From Acidobacteriota bacterium (GTDB lineage: Bacteria > Acidobacteriota > Thermoanaerobaculia > Multivoradales > JAHEKO01), in the NCBI GenBank assembly GCA_029862975.1, contig JAOTWP010000039.1, forward strand, positions 1 through 32,027: 32,027 nt of DNA. Direction: 5' to 3'. The notes under the pieces are model-generated. The model did no database searches and was not told where the DNA came from. It was given only the letters and a program-made list of their open reading frames with translations. The position numbers and the translations under genes were made by a program. Position 1 is the stretch's first letter. Every line of letters starts with the position of its first letter. Below are positions 23,223 to 31,589 of this stretch, one piece after another.

Positions 23223-24755
23223 ATGAGCGGATCGTCCGCGCGAAGAGCCTGGATCGTCTTGCTGACGCTGCTGCTTCCCGGCTGCGCCGGGGGCCAGGCC
23301 CGCGAAGCGGGGGGCGAGCCGATCGTGGGCGGCCCCTGCGAGGGCTGTGAGGCGGTCTTCGTGGGGATGCCGGAGGCCATCCCCTCCCATGCGCGCATCG
23401 CGCCGCCGGACGAGCCGGGCGAGGCGCTGCGGATCGAGGGGCGAGTTCTCCGGCCGGACGGGCGGCCCGCGCCGGGCGTGGTCGTCTACGCCTACCAGAC
23501 CAACGCGGAGGGCATCTACCCACGCGACCAGCGGCTCCGCGGCGCGGCCGCCCGACACGGCGCCCTGCGCGGCTGGGCCCGAGCCGACGACGAGGGCCGC
23601 TACGGCTTCGACACCGTGCGGCCGGGCGGCTACCCGGGCTCGGACATGCCCCAGCACATCCATATGCACGTCCTCGAGCCGGGGCGCTGCACCTACTACA
23701 TCGACGACGTCGTCTTCCGCGACGATCCCCGGCTGACCGACGAGAAGCTCGCGAGCTACTCTCCCGGCCGCGGCGGCAGCGGCGTTGTCGTGCCCCGGCC
23801 GTCCGGGCCGTCGGCCTGGATCGCAACGCGCGACATCGTCCTCGGCGAGAAGATCCCGGGCTACCCGCCGCTCGGGCCGATGGACACACCAAAGGCCCGG
23901 GAGGACGCCGCGCCGGCGCGGGCGATCGACCCGAGCTCGCTGGACGACACCTTCCTCATCACCGAGCCGGAGTGGTCACGCGACGGCGATCGCATCCTCT
24001 TCGCCGGCGGCGCCTGGCCCGATCTCGACGTCTATGCCCTCGACGTCACCGGCGGCGAGGTCCTGCTCCTCTTTGCCGGCGCCGCCACGGACTACATGCC
24101 GAGCGGGTCGCCGGATGGTGAGCGGGTCGTCTTCGCCTCCACCCGCAACGGGAGCCACGATCTCTTCGTGGGCCCCGCCGGGGGCGGCCCGGCGACCCCG
24201 CTGAGCATGCAAGAGCGATGCGACGACACCGAGCCGCGCTGGTCGCCGGACGGCGAGTGGATTGCCTTCCGCTCCGATTGCGACGGCAACCGGGAGGTCT
24301 ACAAGGTCCGGCCGGACGGCTCGGAGCGCACCCGGCTGACCCGGCGTCCCGACGAGGATGGGGAGCCCTCCTGGACGCCCGACGGAAGCAAGATCCTCTT
24401 CACCTCGTACCGGGACGGTCAGCCCGAGGTCTATCTCATGGAGGCCGGCGGGTCCGGCCTCCGGCGACTCACCACGACCCCCGGCGGCCACTCCCGCCGC
24501 GCCGAAGCCTCTCCCGATGGCGGGCGCATCGCGTTCGGCTCGAACCGCGACGGCGACGAGGAGATCTACCTCATGCGGTGGGACGGCTCTGGGATTCACA
24601 ACCTGAGCCGTCACCCCGCCCGCGAGTACTACAGCCGCTGGTCGCCCGACGGCTCCCGGCTCGTCTTCACTTCGAACCGCGAGCGGGAACGGAACGCCCT
24701 CTACGCCACGAGTCCGGACGGCCAGAGCGTCGAACGGCTCTTCCCTCCCGATTGA
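23223..24755 (+). CDS. Lipoprotein fusing an intradiol-dioxygenase-like domain to a PD40 propeller
   Basis: A 510-residue lipoprotein starting at ATG 23223. The leader ends in LLLPGC (Cys21). Residues about 65-190 resemble the catalytic fold of intradiol ring-cleavage dioxygenases: RIEGRVLRPDGRPAPGVVVYAYQTNAEGIYP, HGALRGWARADDEGRYGFDTV, PGGYPGSDMPQHIHMHV. Candidate Fe(III) ligands are Y99, Y137, H145 and H147. Exported relatives of unknown substrate exist. Residues about 240-505 contain six PD40 units (EPRWSPDGEWIAFRSD, EPSWTPDGSKILFTSYRDG and similar), as in TolB. It is convergent with the DJ-1-PD40 gene, 58 bp apart. Ring cleavage of a catechol cannot be claimed without testing the ligands. 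Confidence 0.82.
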   Translation: MSGSSARRAWIVLLTLLLPGCAGGQAREAGGEPIVGGPCEGCEAVFVGMPEAIPSHARIAPPDEPGEALRIEGRVLRPDGRPAPGVVVYAYQTNAEGIYPRDQRLRGAAARHGALRGWARADDEGRYGFDTVRPGGYPGSDMPQHIHMHVLEPGRCTYYIDDVVFRDDPRLTDEKLASYSPGRGGSGVVVPRPSGPSAWIATRDIVLGEKIPGYPPLGPMDTPKAREDAAPARAIDPSSLDDTFLITEPEWSRDGDRILFAGGAWPDLDVYALDVTGGEVLLLFAGAATDYMPSGSPDGERVVFASTRNGSHDLFVGPAGGGPATPLSMQERCDDTEPRWSPDGEWIAFRSDCDGNREVYKVRPDGSERTRLTRRPDEDGEPSWTPDGSKILFTSYRDGQPEVYLMEAGGSGLRRLTTTPGGHSRRAEASPDGGRIAFGSNRDGDEEIYLMRWDGSGIHNLSRHPAREYYSRWSPDGSRLVFTSNRERERNALYATSPDGQSVERLFPPD

Positions 24756-24813
24756 CCAGAGCGACCTTGCGTCGGCGCGCCCAGTCCGTCGGGGCCAAGC
24801 GGAGAAACACCGC

Positions 24814-26694
24814 CTATTCGGCAGGCAGGAGCTTCTTGCGCACGGTGCCGTCGGGGTCGAGCAGGACGAGCGAATGGTGGTCCTTGCAGTCCTGGTCGTA
24901 GGCCTTGGCCGCGACGGCGATCGTCGAGCCGTCCGGTGACCAGGCGCCGTAGACGGCATGCTCCAGCAGGCGGCGCCGGCCCGAGCCGTCCGCCGCCACG
25001 GCCCAGAGGCCATCCAGGGCAAAGAGAATCTCCTTGCCGTCCGGTGACCAGGTCGGGAAGACCCCCTCCTCCACCACCTTCTCCACCACGGGCGCGAGAC
25101 CGGAGCCGTCGGGAGACACGACGTAGATCTCGTCGCCCTCCGCTCCGTCGCGATTTGAATCGAAGGCGATCGACCGCCCGTCGGGAGACCAGGCCGGGTT
25201 GTAGTCGTCGGCCGGATGGTCCGTGATCCGCACCACCCCCGACCCGTCCGCGTTCATCACGTAGAGCTCGTAGTTGCCGTCCCGTGTGGAGTGGAACGCG
25301 AGCCTGGCGCCGTCGGGCGACCAGGACGGATACCCGTCGGCGGCCTCGTGGTCGGTCAGTCGGGCCGGCTCGCCGCCGTCGACCTCGAGGACGTAGACGT
25401 CGCTGTCGCGATCGCGCCCCGCGGTGAAGGCGATGCGCGAGCCGTCGGGCGAGAAGACCGGATAGAGCGCCGGCTGCCCGCCCGTCTCGAGCCGCGTCAG
25501 GTTGGAGCCGTCGCTGTCGACGAGGAAGATCCCGTAGCCCTCCTCCCAGCTCGTCGTCACCGCCGCGAAGGCGAGCCGCGATCCGTCCGGCGACCAGGCG
25601 ACGGACTGATAGAACGGGACGGGGAAGGTCCACCGCGGCTCACAGGGCTTCGCGTCGAGGCCCGGAACCGGCCCCTCGGCGAGGTGGACCTCGACCGCGA
25701 GCAGGATCTCGCCCTCTGGAGCGGCCGTGATCTCCACCCGCGACCCCCACGTCCTGCCGGCTCGGTCCTTGAAGACCCAGTTCGAATCCCGCCAGTCGAT
25801 GGCGTCGCCGACGTTCGTCGGCTGCCAGGCCGCCCCCTCGGCGAGAGCGGCAAACTGACGCTGCAGCTCCGCGACCGGCCTGGGCCAGCGAACCCTCCAC
25901 CGCAGACGCCACTCGCTCTCGCTCCCTTCGTAGACCTCGTCGACGCGCCGCGTGAGAGGCGGAGAGAAGTCCAGAACGCCCTGGATGTGAACGTCGGCCA
26001 GGCTGGCGCGGTTGTACGCGCGGTCCGGCTGCCAGTCGTACTCCATGTTGTTCGCCACCGCCCGGGCACGCGGTTCGCCGAGAAACCGGCTGACCAGATG
26101 CAACGCACCGTCGATGCCGGCGGAAAGCCCCCCGGCGGTCACGACCTTCCCGTTGTCGACCACCCGCTCGTCCGCGACGACCTCCACGTTCGGAGCGGCC
26201 ATCTCGAGGTGATCCAACATCGGGGCGTAGGTGGTCGCACGCTGGCCTTCGAGCAGCCCGGCCGAGCTCAGGAAGAAGACGCCGTTGCATACCGAGAGAA
26301 CGGCCTCGGCCTCCCCGGCGCGCTCCCTGATCCATGACACTCGCGGGTCGCCGTCCGGCGCCACGTGAGGGACATTGCCGCCCGGGATCACGAGAATGTC
26401 GGCCCGCGGCGTCTCGTCGAGCGCGTAGGTGGGCGTGACTCGAAGACCCATGTGCGTGGTGATCGGCTCGCCGTCGGCGCTCGCCGTCCATACCTCCATC
26501 CCCGCCTGGCCGAAGACTTCGTAGGGACCCGTGAAGTCGATGATCTGGACCCCTTCGAACAGGAGGATTCCGACGCTCATCGGCGGATCGGCGTCGACTG
26601 GCGCGGTCGCGTACGCACCCGGGCCACAGAGCACGAGGAGGACGCACGCAAGAGAGCGGAAACTCGTCTCGACGACTCTTGAGATCAAGCTCAT
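24814..26694 (-). CDS. Exported DJ-1/PfpI-domain protein with a PD40 propeller
   Basis: A 626-residue protein. The ATG at 26694 has GGGAGG close upstream, and a signal peptide ends near AYA (residue 29). Residues about 38-230 are a DJ-1/PfpI (class I glutamine-amidotransferase-like) domain: VGILLFEGVQIIDFTGPYEVFG, ILVIPGGNVPH, and the nucleophile elbow VLSVCNGVFFL with C136. DFTGPYEVFG is typical of the subgroup that is otherwise fused to AraC-type regulators or cytoplasmic. A linker (about 240-370) leads into six PD40 units (SVAWSPDGSRLAFAAV, YPVFSPDGSRIAFTAGRD, YPSWSPDGARLAFHSTRDG and others, about 375-610). Export of this fold together with a propeller is unusual. The linker-propeller junction (CEPRWTFPVPFYQSVAWSPD) has a frameshifted relative near 31600. 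Confidence 0.83.
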   Translation of the reverse strand: MSLISRVVETSFRSLACVLLVLCGPGAYATAPVDADPPMSVGILLFEGVQIIDFTGPYEVFGQAGMEVWTASADGEPITTHMGLRVTPTYALDETPRADILVIPGGNVPHVAPDGDPRVSWIRERAGEAEAVLSVCNGVFFLSSAGLLEGQRATTYAPMLDHLEMAAPNVEVVADERVVDNGKVVTAGGLSAGIDGALHLVSRFLGEPRARAVANNMEYDWQPDRAYNRASLADVHIQGVLDFSPPLTRRVDEVYEGSESEWRLRWRVRWPRPVAELQRQFAALAEGAAWQPTNVGDAIDWRDSNWVFKDRAGRTWGSRVEITAAPEGEILLAVEVHLAEGPVPGLDAKPCEPRWTFPVPFYQSVAWSPDGSRLAFAAVTTSWEEGYGIFLVDSDGSNLTRLETGGQPALYPVFSPDGSRIAFTAGRDRDSDVYVLEVDGGEPARLTDHEAADGYPSWSPDGARLAFHSTRDGNYELYVMNADGSGVVRITDHPADDYNPAWSPDGRSIAFDSNRDGAEGDEIYVVSPDGSGLAPVVEKVVEEGVFPTWSPDGKEILFALDGLWAVAADGSGRRRLLEHAVYGAWSPDGSTIAVAAKAYDQDCKDHHSLVLLDPDGTVRKKLLPAE

Positions 26695-26891
26695 GCTGCC
26701 TCCCGTTGCCGGCGAGCGTACCTCCTCACTGCGAGCTGCTTCCAGTGTCCAGCTGTTCCGGCCCCTATTCGGCTGCCGTTCGCATAGCGTTCGCATAGGG
26801 ATGGTCACCTCGAGATCAGGGCCTAGCCATCTTCTCCGCGTTTCACAGGATGTCGCCCTCGCGCCGATCCGGATGTAACGAGGCTCGGGAG

Positions 26892-27989
26892 CTAATAGTC
26901 CACGTTCGAGGCATGGTAGCTGACGATCCGCCAGGACCCGCCGAGTTGTCGTACCACCGCGGTTCGGCGGCCGAGGTGCGTGCCCCGATCGACGTGCCAG
27001 GTGACGACGGCGGCATCCTCTCCAAGGGTCTGTACCTTCAGGTCTTGCGGCTCGAGTCCGAAGTAGGGAGGCTCGGTCGTCCCGGCCTCGCGCAGCTGAG
27101 CTTCCAGAGTGTCGAAGACCTGCCCCTGAATCCTCGCGAGCGCCTCGCGGCCATCCACCCGCTGCGCCAGTGAAGCGATCGGATAGAACATCGTGACATC
27201 GTCCGAGAAGCTGTCCGCGAACGCCTCGAGGTCGAAGTAGTCGATGGCCCGGGTCAGCTCCCGAGCCACCGTCTCCGCGGGATGACTCTCCTCGCTCGGA
27301 GCGTCGCCTGCTCCCTGCAGCTCGGCCTCCCGGGAGGCTCGATCGGGGACGGGGATGACGACCACGGCGTGAGGTCCGCCGACCTCCATCAAGAGCAGCG
27401 GAAAGTCGGTGGGCATCCGGTTGTCGCCCCAGTCGTCATCGGTCGAATAGGGCGAGTACAGCATGACGTGCGGCCGGAACGCGCCGGCAGGACCGCCGAG
27501 GTACTGGCCCGCCGAGATCATGTAGGACATCGCCGTGCCCTCCGGCGCGCGAAAGCGCCCGGCGCGAAACCCCGCGTCGAGCGCCCTCTGGATCTCCTCC
27601 GCCGGGTGGCCGGCCATCGCCAGCTTCGCCTTCTCGAGATACACCGGCAGAATCGTCTCCGCCGCCTCCCGGTTGTAGCAGATCGGCACGCGGATCGCGG
27701 GGTCGAGGAAGTTCGACCACTCGGTGGCGTTCGTCCAGGAGCGCTCCACCAGGCAGACGAAGCCGTTGCTTCCCTCGCGCTCCGTCTCGTAGCCGTCGGG
27801 GGTGAAGAGCAGCACGGTGGCCTCGGCCGTCACGTGCCGCGGCCCGGCGCTCAGCGCCAGCGCCGTCTCTTCGGCGTGGTCGATCAGATACGGGGAAATG
27901 TCGGGCGGTTCGACTCCCGCCCCCCAGCCGGCCGCGGGCCAGACGAGACCGGCCAGCAGTACACGGGTCCATCGGCTCCTCCAGCTCAT
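26892..27989 (-). CDS. Exported two-domain protein: unknown domain plus SnoaL/NTF2-like domain
   Basis: A 365-residue protein. The ATG at 27989 has GGAGGAG upstream, and a signal peptide ends near residue 24. Residues about 30-215 form a domain I do not name (EATVLLFTPDGYETEREGSN, FVCLVERSW, AMSYMISAGQYLGG, HVMLYSPYSTDDDWGDN, PHAVVVIPV); similar sequences occur as exported hypothetical proteins. Residues about 238-365 read as a SnoaL/DUF4440-type NTF2 fold (ARELTRAIDYFDLEAFADSF, DDVTMFYPIASLAQRVDGRE, GEDAAVVTWHVDRG, GGSWRIVSYHASNV). It is preceded by a promoter with an inverted repeat at 28077-28092, so regulated expression is likely. Confidence 0.8.
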   Translation of the reverse strand: MSWRSRWTRVLLAGLVWPAAGWGAGVEPPDISPYLIDHAEETALALSAGPRHVTAEATVLLFTPDGYETEREGSNGFVCLVERSWTNATEWSNFLDPAIRVPICYNREAAETILPVYLEKAKLAMAGHPAEEIQRALDAGFRAGRFRAPEGTAMSYMISAGQYLGGPAGAFRPHVMLYSPYSTDDDWGDNRMPTDFPLLLMEVGGPHAVVVIPVPDRASREAELQGAGDAPSEESHPAETVARELTRAIDYFDLEAFADSFSDDVTMFYPIASLAQRVDGREALARIQGQVFDTLEAQLREAGTTEPPYFGLEPQDLKVQTLGEDAAVVTWHVDRGTHLGRRTAVVRQLGGSWRIVSYHASNVDY

Positions 27990-28076
27990 GGATGGTCTCC
28001 TCCAGCGGTTTCGCGAGCTCGCCTCGGCAGCGCTGAGCTCCGTCTCCCCGACGACCAGCCCGCCGGGACTGCATAC

Positions 28077-28103
28077 TTAACCTAGTGGTTAATTTTTTGT
28101 CAA
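28077..28103 (-). promoter_or_regulatory. Promoter with TTAACC-N4-GGTTAA operator-like inverted repeat
   Basis: On the minus strand TTGACA (28103-28098) is followed after 17 bp by TTAAGT (28080-28075), a fair sigma-70 pair in an AT-rich patch within GC-rich DNA. The inverted repeat TTAACC-TAGT-GGTTAA (28077-28092) lies between and over these boxes, where a MarR/ArsR-type dimer would block RNA polymerase. It faces the gene starting at 27989. Confidence 0.55.
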
Positions 28104-28138
28104 GGGCCGGGAGCAGCCGGCGAAGAGTCACTCTCGCG

Positions 28139-28531
28139 CTACTCCGGGATCGAGCCGTCGAGGCTCTGCTGCTCGGCCGCCGAGAGGACTCCCCGGATCC
28201 TGGCACTGTCGTAGAACGACCGGATCTCCTGGATCGTGTCGCCCTCGACGCGGACCCAGTCGCAGGACTCGACCACGCCGTTGGGCGTCCTGTTCTCGAA
28301 CCGCACGGCCGCCACGTCGCCGCTGGCGATGGTCTCCTTGATCGTGAGCTCCATCACGCTCTTGCGCGCCATCGGCTCGACCGCCGCCAGATAGGTTTCC
28401 CGGTCATCGAACCGGCCGAACGGGCTGACGTGGACAAAATCCGGCGCCAGATGAGTCCGGAGCCACTCCATGTCGAACCTCCTCCACGCCTCGATCCAAC
28501 CCTCGGCCAGCTCGGCACTGCGCTGCGTCAT
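28139..28531 (-). CDS. SnoaL-like NTF2-fold protein
   Basis: A 130-residue single-domain protein. The ATG at 28531 has GGAGG 5 nt upstream, so the longer open frame to 28678 is not used. The sequence follows the SnoaL/DUF4440 pattern: a helix (SAELAEGWIEAWRRFDMEWL), then HLAPDFVHVSPFGRFDDRET, then strands (SVMELTIKETIASGDVAAVR, ESCDWVRVEGDTIQEIRSFY). Such proteins are small cytoplasmic enzymes or ligand binders. The substrate is unknown. It is the second NTF2-like domain in this neighbourhood, after the C-terminal domain of the 27989 gene, and it lies between that gene and the ArsR operon. Confidence 0.78.
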   Translation of the reverse strand: MTQRSAELAEGWIEAWRRFDMEWLRTHLAPDFVHVSPFGRFDDRETYLAAVEPMARKSVMELTIKETIASGDVAAVRFENRTPNGVVESCDWVRVEGDTIQEIRSFYDSARIRGVLSAAEQQSLDGSIPE

Positions 28532-28786
28532 CGTTGCCTCCACCGTGTCTCCATCCCGATCCTCGGGCTGCACGTTGCTGTCTGACCCCACTGCCAGTAG
28601 GTCCTCGGAATCTGTGTGGCCGCGAGGCCGTCGGTCGCGCCGGCGCCGACTGGCTCCTGCTCGGCCCGGACGTGGCACACCAGCGCACCGACTACCCTCT
28701 CACGGAGGCCTCGCCGAGCGCCATGTCCTCCACCCCCCGTCGGAGGAGGAGATGCTCCAGGCCTTCGACTCGACGCGGTCCACGGC

Positions 28787-28833
28787 TTGACAGTCGGCGG
28801 GCAGGAAGATTATATTCACCCATGTGGGTGAAT
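28787..28833 (+). promoter_or_regulatory. Promoter and palindromic operator of the ArsR-AHSA1 operon
   Basis: TTGACA (28787-28792) and TTATAT (28810-28815) are separated by 17 bp, a near-consensus sigma-70 promoter. A palindrome with 9-bp arms ATTCACCCA (28814-28822) and TGGGTGAAT (28825-28833) around TG spans the expected transcription start and reaches into the ATG at 28832. The mRNA would have almost no leader. The position suggests autorepression by the ArsR protein. Confidence 0.75.
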
Positions 28834-29206
28834 GACGACGATGCCGAGCTTCGACCTCGACCACACCCTGGGCGCTTTGTCGGACCCGACCCGGCGCGCG
28901 CTCATCCAACGCCTGTCTCGGGGCGAGGCGCGGGTCACGGAGCTGGCCCGCCCGTTCGCCATCTCCCTCAACTCGGTCTCGAAGCACATCCGGCGTCTCG
29001 AGCGCGCCGGCCTGGTGCGGCGCCGCGTTCGCGGGCGCGAGCACATCCTGTCGCTGAACCCGGAGCCGCTCGACGAAGCCGTCGCCTGGATGGAGCGCCA
29101 ACGGGCCCTGTGGACCGCGCGCCTGAACGCCCTGGACGAGCTGCTCCGGGCCGAGGAGACGCAAGCTCCGCCCCGTCCAGGAGAAAGGAAAGGAAGACCC
29201 GGATGA
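28832..29206 (+). CDS. ArsR-family winged-helix repressor (AHSA1-linked type)
   Basis: A 124-residue regulator. LDHTLGALSDPTRRALIQRL (residues 9-28) opens the ArsR winged helix, VTELARPFAISLNSVSKHIRRLERAGLV (35-62) is the helix-turn-helix, and RRRVRGREHILSL forms the wing. No metal-binding ELCVCD box or Cys pair is seen, so a metal sensor is unlikely. This matches the ArsR group that travels with AHSA1/SRPBCC genes. Translation may begin at ATG 28832, inside the palindromic operator, or at ATG 28841; neither has a normal Shine-Dalgarno. The stop overlaps the start of the AHSA1 gene (ATGA), so the two are co-translated. Confidence 0.9.
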   Translation: MTTMPSFDLDHTLGALSDPTRRALIQRLSRGEARVTELARPFAISLNSVSKHIRRLERAGLVRRRVRGREHILSLNPEPLDEAVAWMERQRALWTARLNALDELLRAEETQAPPRPGERKGRPG

Positions 29207-29631
29207 CCGCCGAAGCCCCCGTCGAGGTCCGCGTCACCCGCCGCTTCAACGCCCCGCCCGAGCGCGTCTTCGACGCCTGGCTCGACCCCGAGAAGGCGGC
29301 GAAGTTCCTCTACGCCACCGAGGAGGGCGAGATGGTGCGGGTGGAGATCGAAGCCCGGGTCGGCGGGCGCTACTCGATCGTCGAGCGCCGCGACGGCCAG
29401 GACGTGGACCACACCGGCGAGTATCTCGAGATCGACCGTCCCCACCGTCTCGTCTTTACCCTCCAAGTCCCCCTCTACTCCGAGGCGGTGGACCGGGTGA
29501 CGGTCGAGATCGAGCCCGCGGGCGGCGGCTGCGAGCTGACGCTCGTCCACGAGACGAGTCCGGAGTGGGCCGACCAGTCCGGAGAGGGCTGGAGCATGAT
29601 CCTCGACAGCCTGGCCGCGGCTCTGCCGTAG
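29203..29631 (+). CDS. AHSA1/SRPBCC-domain protein
   Basis: A 142-residue START-like protein: VEVRVTRRFNAPPERVFDAWLDPEKAAKFL (residues 6-35), then RVEIEARVGGRYSIV, YLEIDRPHRLVFTLQV and CELTLVHETSPEWADQ, ending in the long C-terminal helix (GWSMILDSLAAALP). The fold forms a hydrophobic ligand cavity. It overlaps the ArsR stop by ATGA and is controlled by the same promoter. The usual reading is that the ArsR repressor controls its own AHSA1 partner; the ligand is unknown. GGAAAGGAAG upstream can act as the ribosome-binding site. Confidence 0.9.
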   Translation: MTAEAPVEVRVTRRFNAPPERVFDAWLDPEKAAKFLYATEEGEMVRVEIEARVGGRYSIVERRDGQDVDHTGEYLEIDRPHRLVFTLQVPLYSEAVDRVTVEIEPAGGGCELTLVHETSPEWADQSGEGWSMILDSLAAALP

Positions 29632-29725
29632 CCGGTGCGGCCGGCGAGGCCGAACGGCGCCGGAAGAGGAGGACTCGACGCCGGCCGAGGGCTCCTCGTA
29701 GGCCCCCGGGGAGTCTGGAGCGTGC

Positions 29726-30328
29726 CTACTTCTTCGTGTAGGTCAGCTCCATCATCTTGACCTGGTTGCCGTCCGGGCCGGGGCCGTGCATCTCCAGGAC
29801 CTCGGTGGTCGGACTGGTCCAGCGGAAGGTCATCGTCGACGCGACCGGGCCCTTGGTGATGGGGTCGTTGTAGGTCCCGGTGAAGGTGCAGGACATCTCC
29901 GCGTCGCAGGTGCCCTCCATCACCATGATCCCGGTGGACATGCTGTCGTTCCAGGTGGCCCAGTACTTGCCGCTGACGTTGTCATAGCCCGTCATGGCCT
30001 GGCCGGTGAAGGGCATGCCCATCATGGCGCCCTGGTAGGTCTCGACCATGACCCGGCCGTCGAGGATCATGGTGCGCGTGGCGCTTCCCATCTCCTCCAT
30101 CGGAGGGGCGTCCGGGGCCGCCCAGCTTCTGGCGACCGTCGTGTACTCCCCGGCTTGCGATGCGAGCATCTGGTGCTGCTCTCCGGGGGCACCGGCCTTC
30201 ATGTAGGTCTCCATCATGGCCTGCTCTTCCGGGGTCATCTCCTCGGCGGCGCGCTGTCCGAAGGCGGGCGCGACCAGGACCAGGAGCGCTGCGGCGCTCA
30301 GCAGTCGGCGTGCGGTTGTGCGGTTCAT
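29726..30328 (-). CDS. Exported DUF1579-family protein
   Basis: A 200-residue protein. The ATG at 30328 has GGAGGAG immediately upstream, and a signal peptide ends near AFG (residue 24). The mature sequence follows the DUF1579 pattern: HQMLASQAGEYTTVARSWAA, then PMEEMGSATRTMILDGRVMV, GMPFTGQAMTGYDNVSGKYW, ATWNDSMSTGIMVMEGTCDA, ending VLEMHGPGPDGNQVKMMELTYTKK. Members are small beta-rich proteins of unknown function, often exported in Acidobacteriota and Planctomycetes. It is unusually rich in Met (about 10%). It is divergent from the PD40 lipoprotein gene that starts at 30549. Confidence 0.85.
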   Translation of the reverse strand: MNRTTARRLLSAAALLVLVAPAFGQRAAEEMTPEEQAMMETYMKAGAPGEQHQMLASQAGEYTTVARSWAAPDAPPMEEMGSATRTMILDGRVMVETYQGAMMGMPFTGQAMTGYDNVSGKYWATWNDSMSTGIMVMEGTCDAEMSCTFTGTYNDPITKGPVASTMTFRWTSPTTEVLEMHGPGPDGNQVKMMELTYTKK

Positions 30329-30548
30329 GTCTCCTCCACGTTCCAGGGTCGGCGGCGATTCTCCCATTGGGAGTCGCGTGATCCTACACCGGGTGAGCAT
30401 TCGTCCGAGGCACCGTTCGGTTCGAAGTGCGCTCCCGAGGTCCACTTCCGGTGCTCACAACACCTCCCGGTCCGAGCACTACGGGCCAGCCCTCCACGGT
30501 CTCGTCGGCCGGGATAAGCTGCCCGCTCTCGTCGGGAGGAACGGACAG

Positions 30549-31523
30549 ATGCGAAAGCGCAGAGGGGCGGTGCTGACTGCAGCAGGTACGATGATCTTCG
30601 TCCTCCTCGGCGCGGCCTGTCGAGACGTCGCTACGCCGCCGAGCGCGACGGCTGCGGAGGTCTCCACCGAGGCCGAGACCTGGAGCCCCGAGAAGGCGGA
30701 TCTGCTCTTCGTCTCGAACCGGGATGGCAACAGCGAGATCTACATCCTGCGAGGAAGCTCTTCCGAGTGGGTCAATCTGACCCGGGACCCCGCGGGGGAC
30801 AACTGGCCCGAATGGTCTCCGGACGGGAGGCGTATCGCCTTCCAGAGCCGGCGGACCGGCAACCTCGACATCTGGGTCATGAACGCGGACGGCTCCGATC
30901 CCGTCCGTCTCACGGACGATCCGGAGCACGACTACCTGCCGTCGTGGTCACCTGATGGCGAGCGGATCACCTTCACCTCCTGGCGCTCGGAGCCCGGCGA
31001 TGCGGAGCGTGCCAATCACATCTACGTCATGAACGCGGACGGCTCCGACCCGCACCGCCTTTTTCCGGAGTCCCCGGACACCTCGGCCGGCGTCGTCTCG
31101 TCATCCGACGGCAGCTTCTTCGTGGCGACTCGCAAGATCGGCGAGCAGGGCTCCGACGTCTTCCTCGTCGAGCCCGACGGCGAGATCCGGGCTCGCCTGA
31201 CCGACGACGAAGCCTCCAACGGGGCGCCGGCTCTCTCGCCGGACGGCTCCCGCATCGCGTTCTACGCGGAGACCGAGGCCGGCTCCGAGCTCGTGCTCGT
31301 CAACCTCGACGGCTCGGGGCGCCGCAGCCTGGCGACCGGGCGCCGGAGCTGGTACCCGCGCTGGTCGCCCGACGGGAAGTGGCTCGTCTACACCGCGGCG
31401 AAGCCGGGTGGCGACGATGCCGACCTCGACGTTCTCGCCATCCCGGTCGACGGGGGCGAACCGCTGCTGCTGGCAGGCGGCCCGAACCGAGAATCCGAGG
31501 GCCGTTGGAGCCCGCAGCCGTGA
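30549..31523 (+). CDS. PD40-propeller lipoprotein (TolB-like)
   Basis: A 324-residue lipoprotein. GGGAGG lies 8 nt before the ATG at 30549, and the leader ends in LLGAAC (Cys24). From residue about 50 the protein consists of PD40 units: ADLLFVSNRDGNSEIYIL, WPEWSPDGRRIAFQSRRTGN, LPSWSPDGERITFTSW, a degenerate SSSDGSFFVATRKIG, APALSPDGSRIAFYAE and YPRWSPDGKWLVYTAA. Together they would form a six-bladed propeller like that of TolB, without TolB's N-terminal domain. A role in Tol-Pal is therefore not implied. It is the third PD40 protein of the window and the only one without an added enzyme-like domain. Confidence 0.87.
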   Translation: MRKRRGAVLTAAGTMIFVLLGAACRDVATPPSATAAEVSTEAETWSPEKADLLFVSNRDGNSEIYILRGSSSEWVNLTRDPAGDNWPEWSPDGRRIAFQSRRTGNLDIWVMNADGSDPVRLTDDPEHDYLPSWSPDGERITFTSWRSEPGDAERANHIYVMNADGSDPHRLFPESPDTSAGVVSSSDGSFFVATRKIGEQGSDVFLVEPDGEIRARLTDDEASNGAPALSPDGSRIAFYAETEAGSELVLVNLDGSGRRSLATGRRSWYPRWSPDGKWLVYTAAKPGGDDADLDVLAIPVDGGEPLLLAGGPNRESEGRWSPQP

Positions 31524-31589
31524 GCCCGGCGACATCGGCCTCCCTCGGACCGGAGATGCTCCCCGGCCGGCGTAGCTGGTTCCACGCGG

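Noticed and set aside
22110-23669. 519-codon minus-strand frame across several genes
   Set aside because: It overlaps the lipoprotein and dioxygenase-like genes, is Arg-rich and has no domain; a shadow.
30549-31523. tolB of the Tol-Pal system
   Set aside because: Only the propeller is present, with a lipobox; TolB's N-terminal domain and the tolQRA/pal neighbours are absent.
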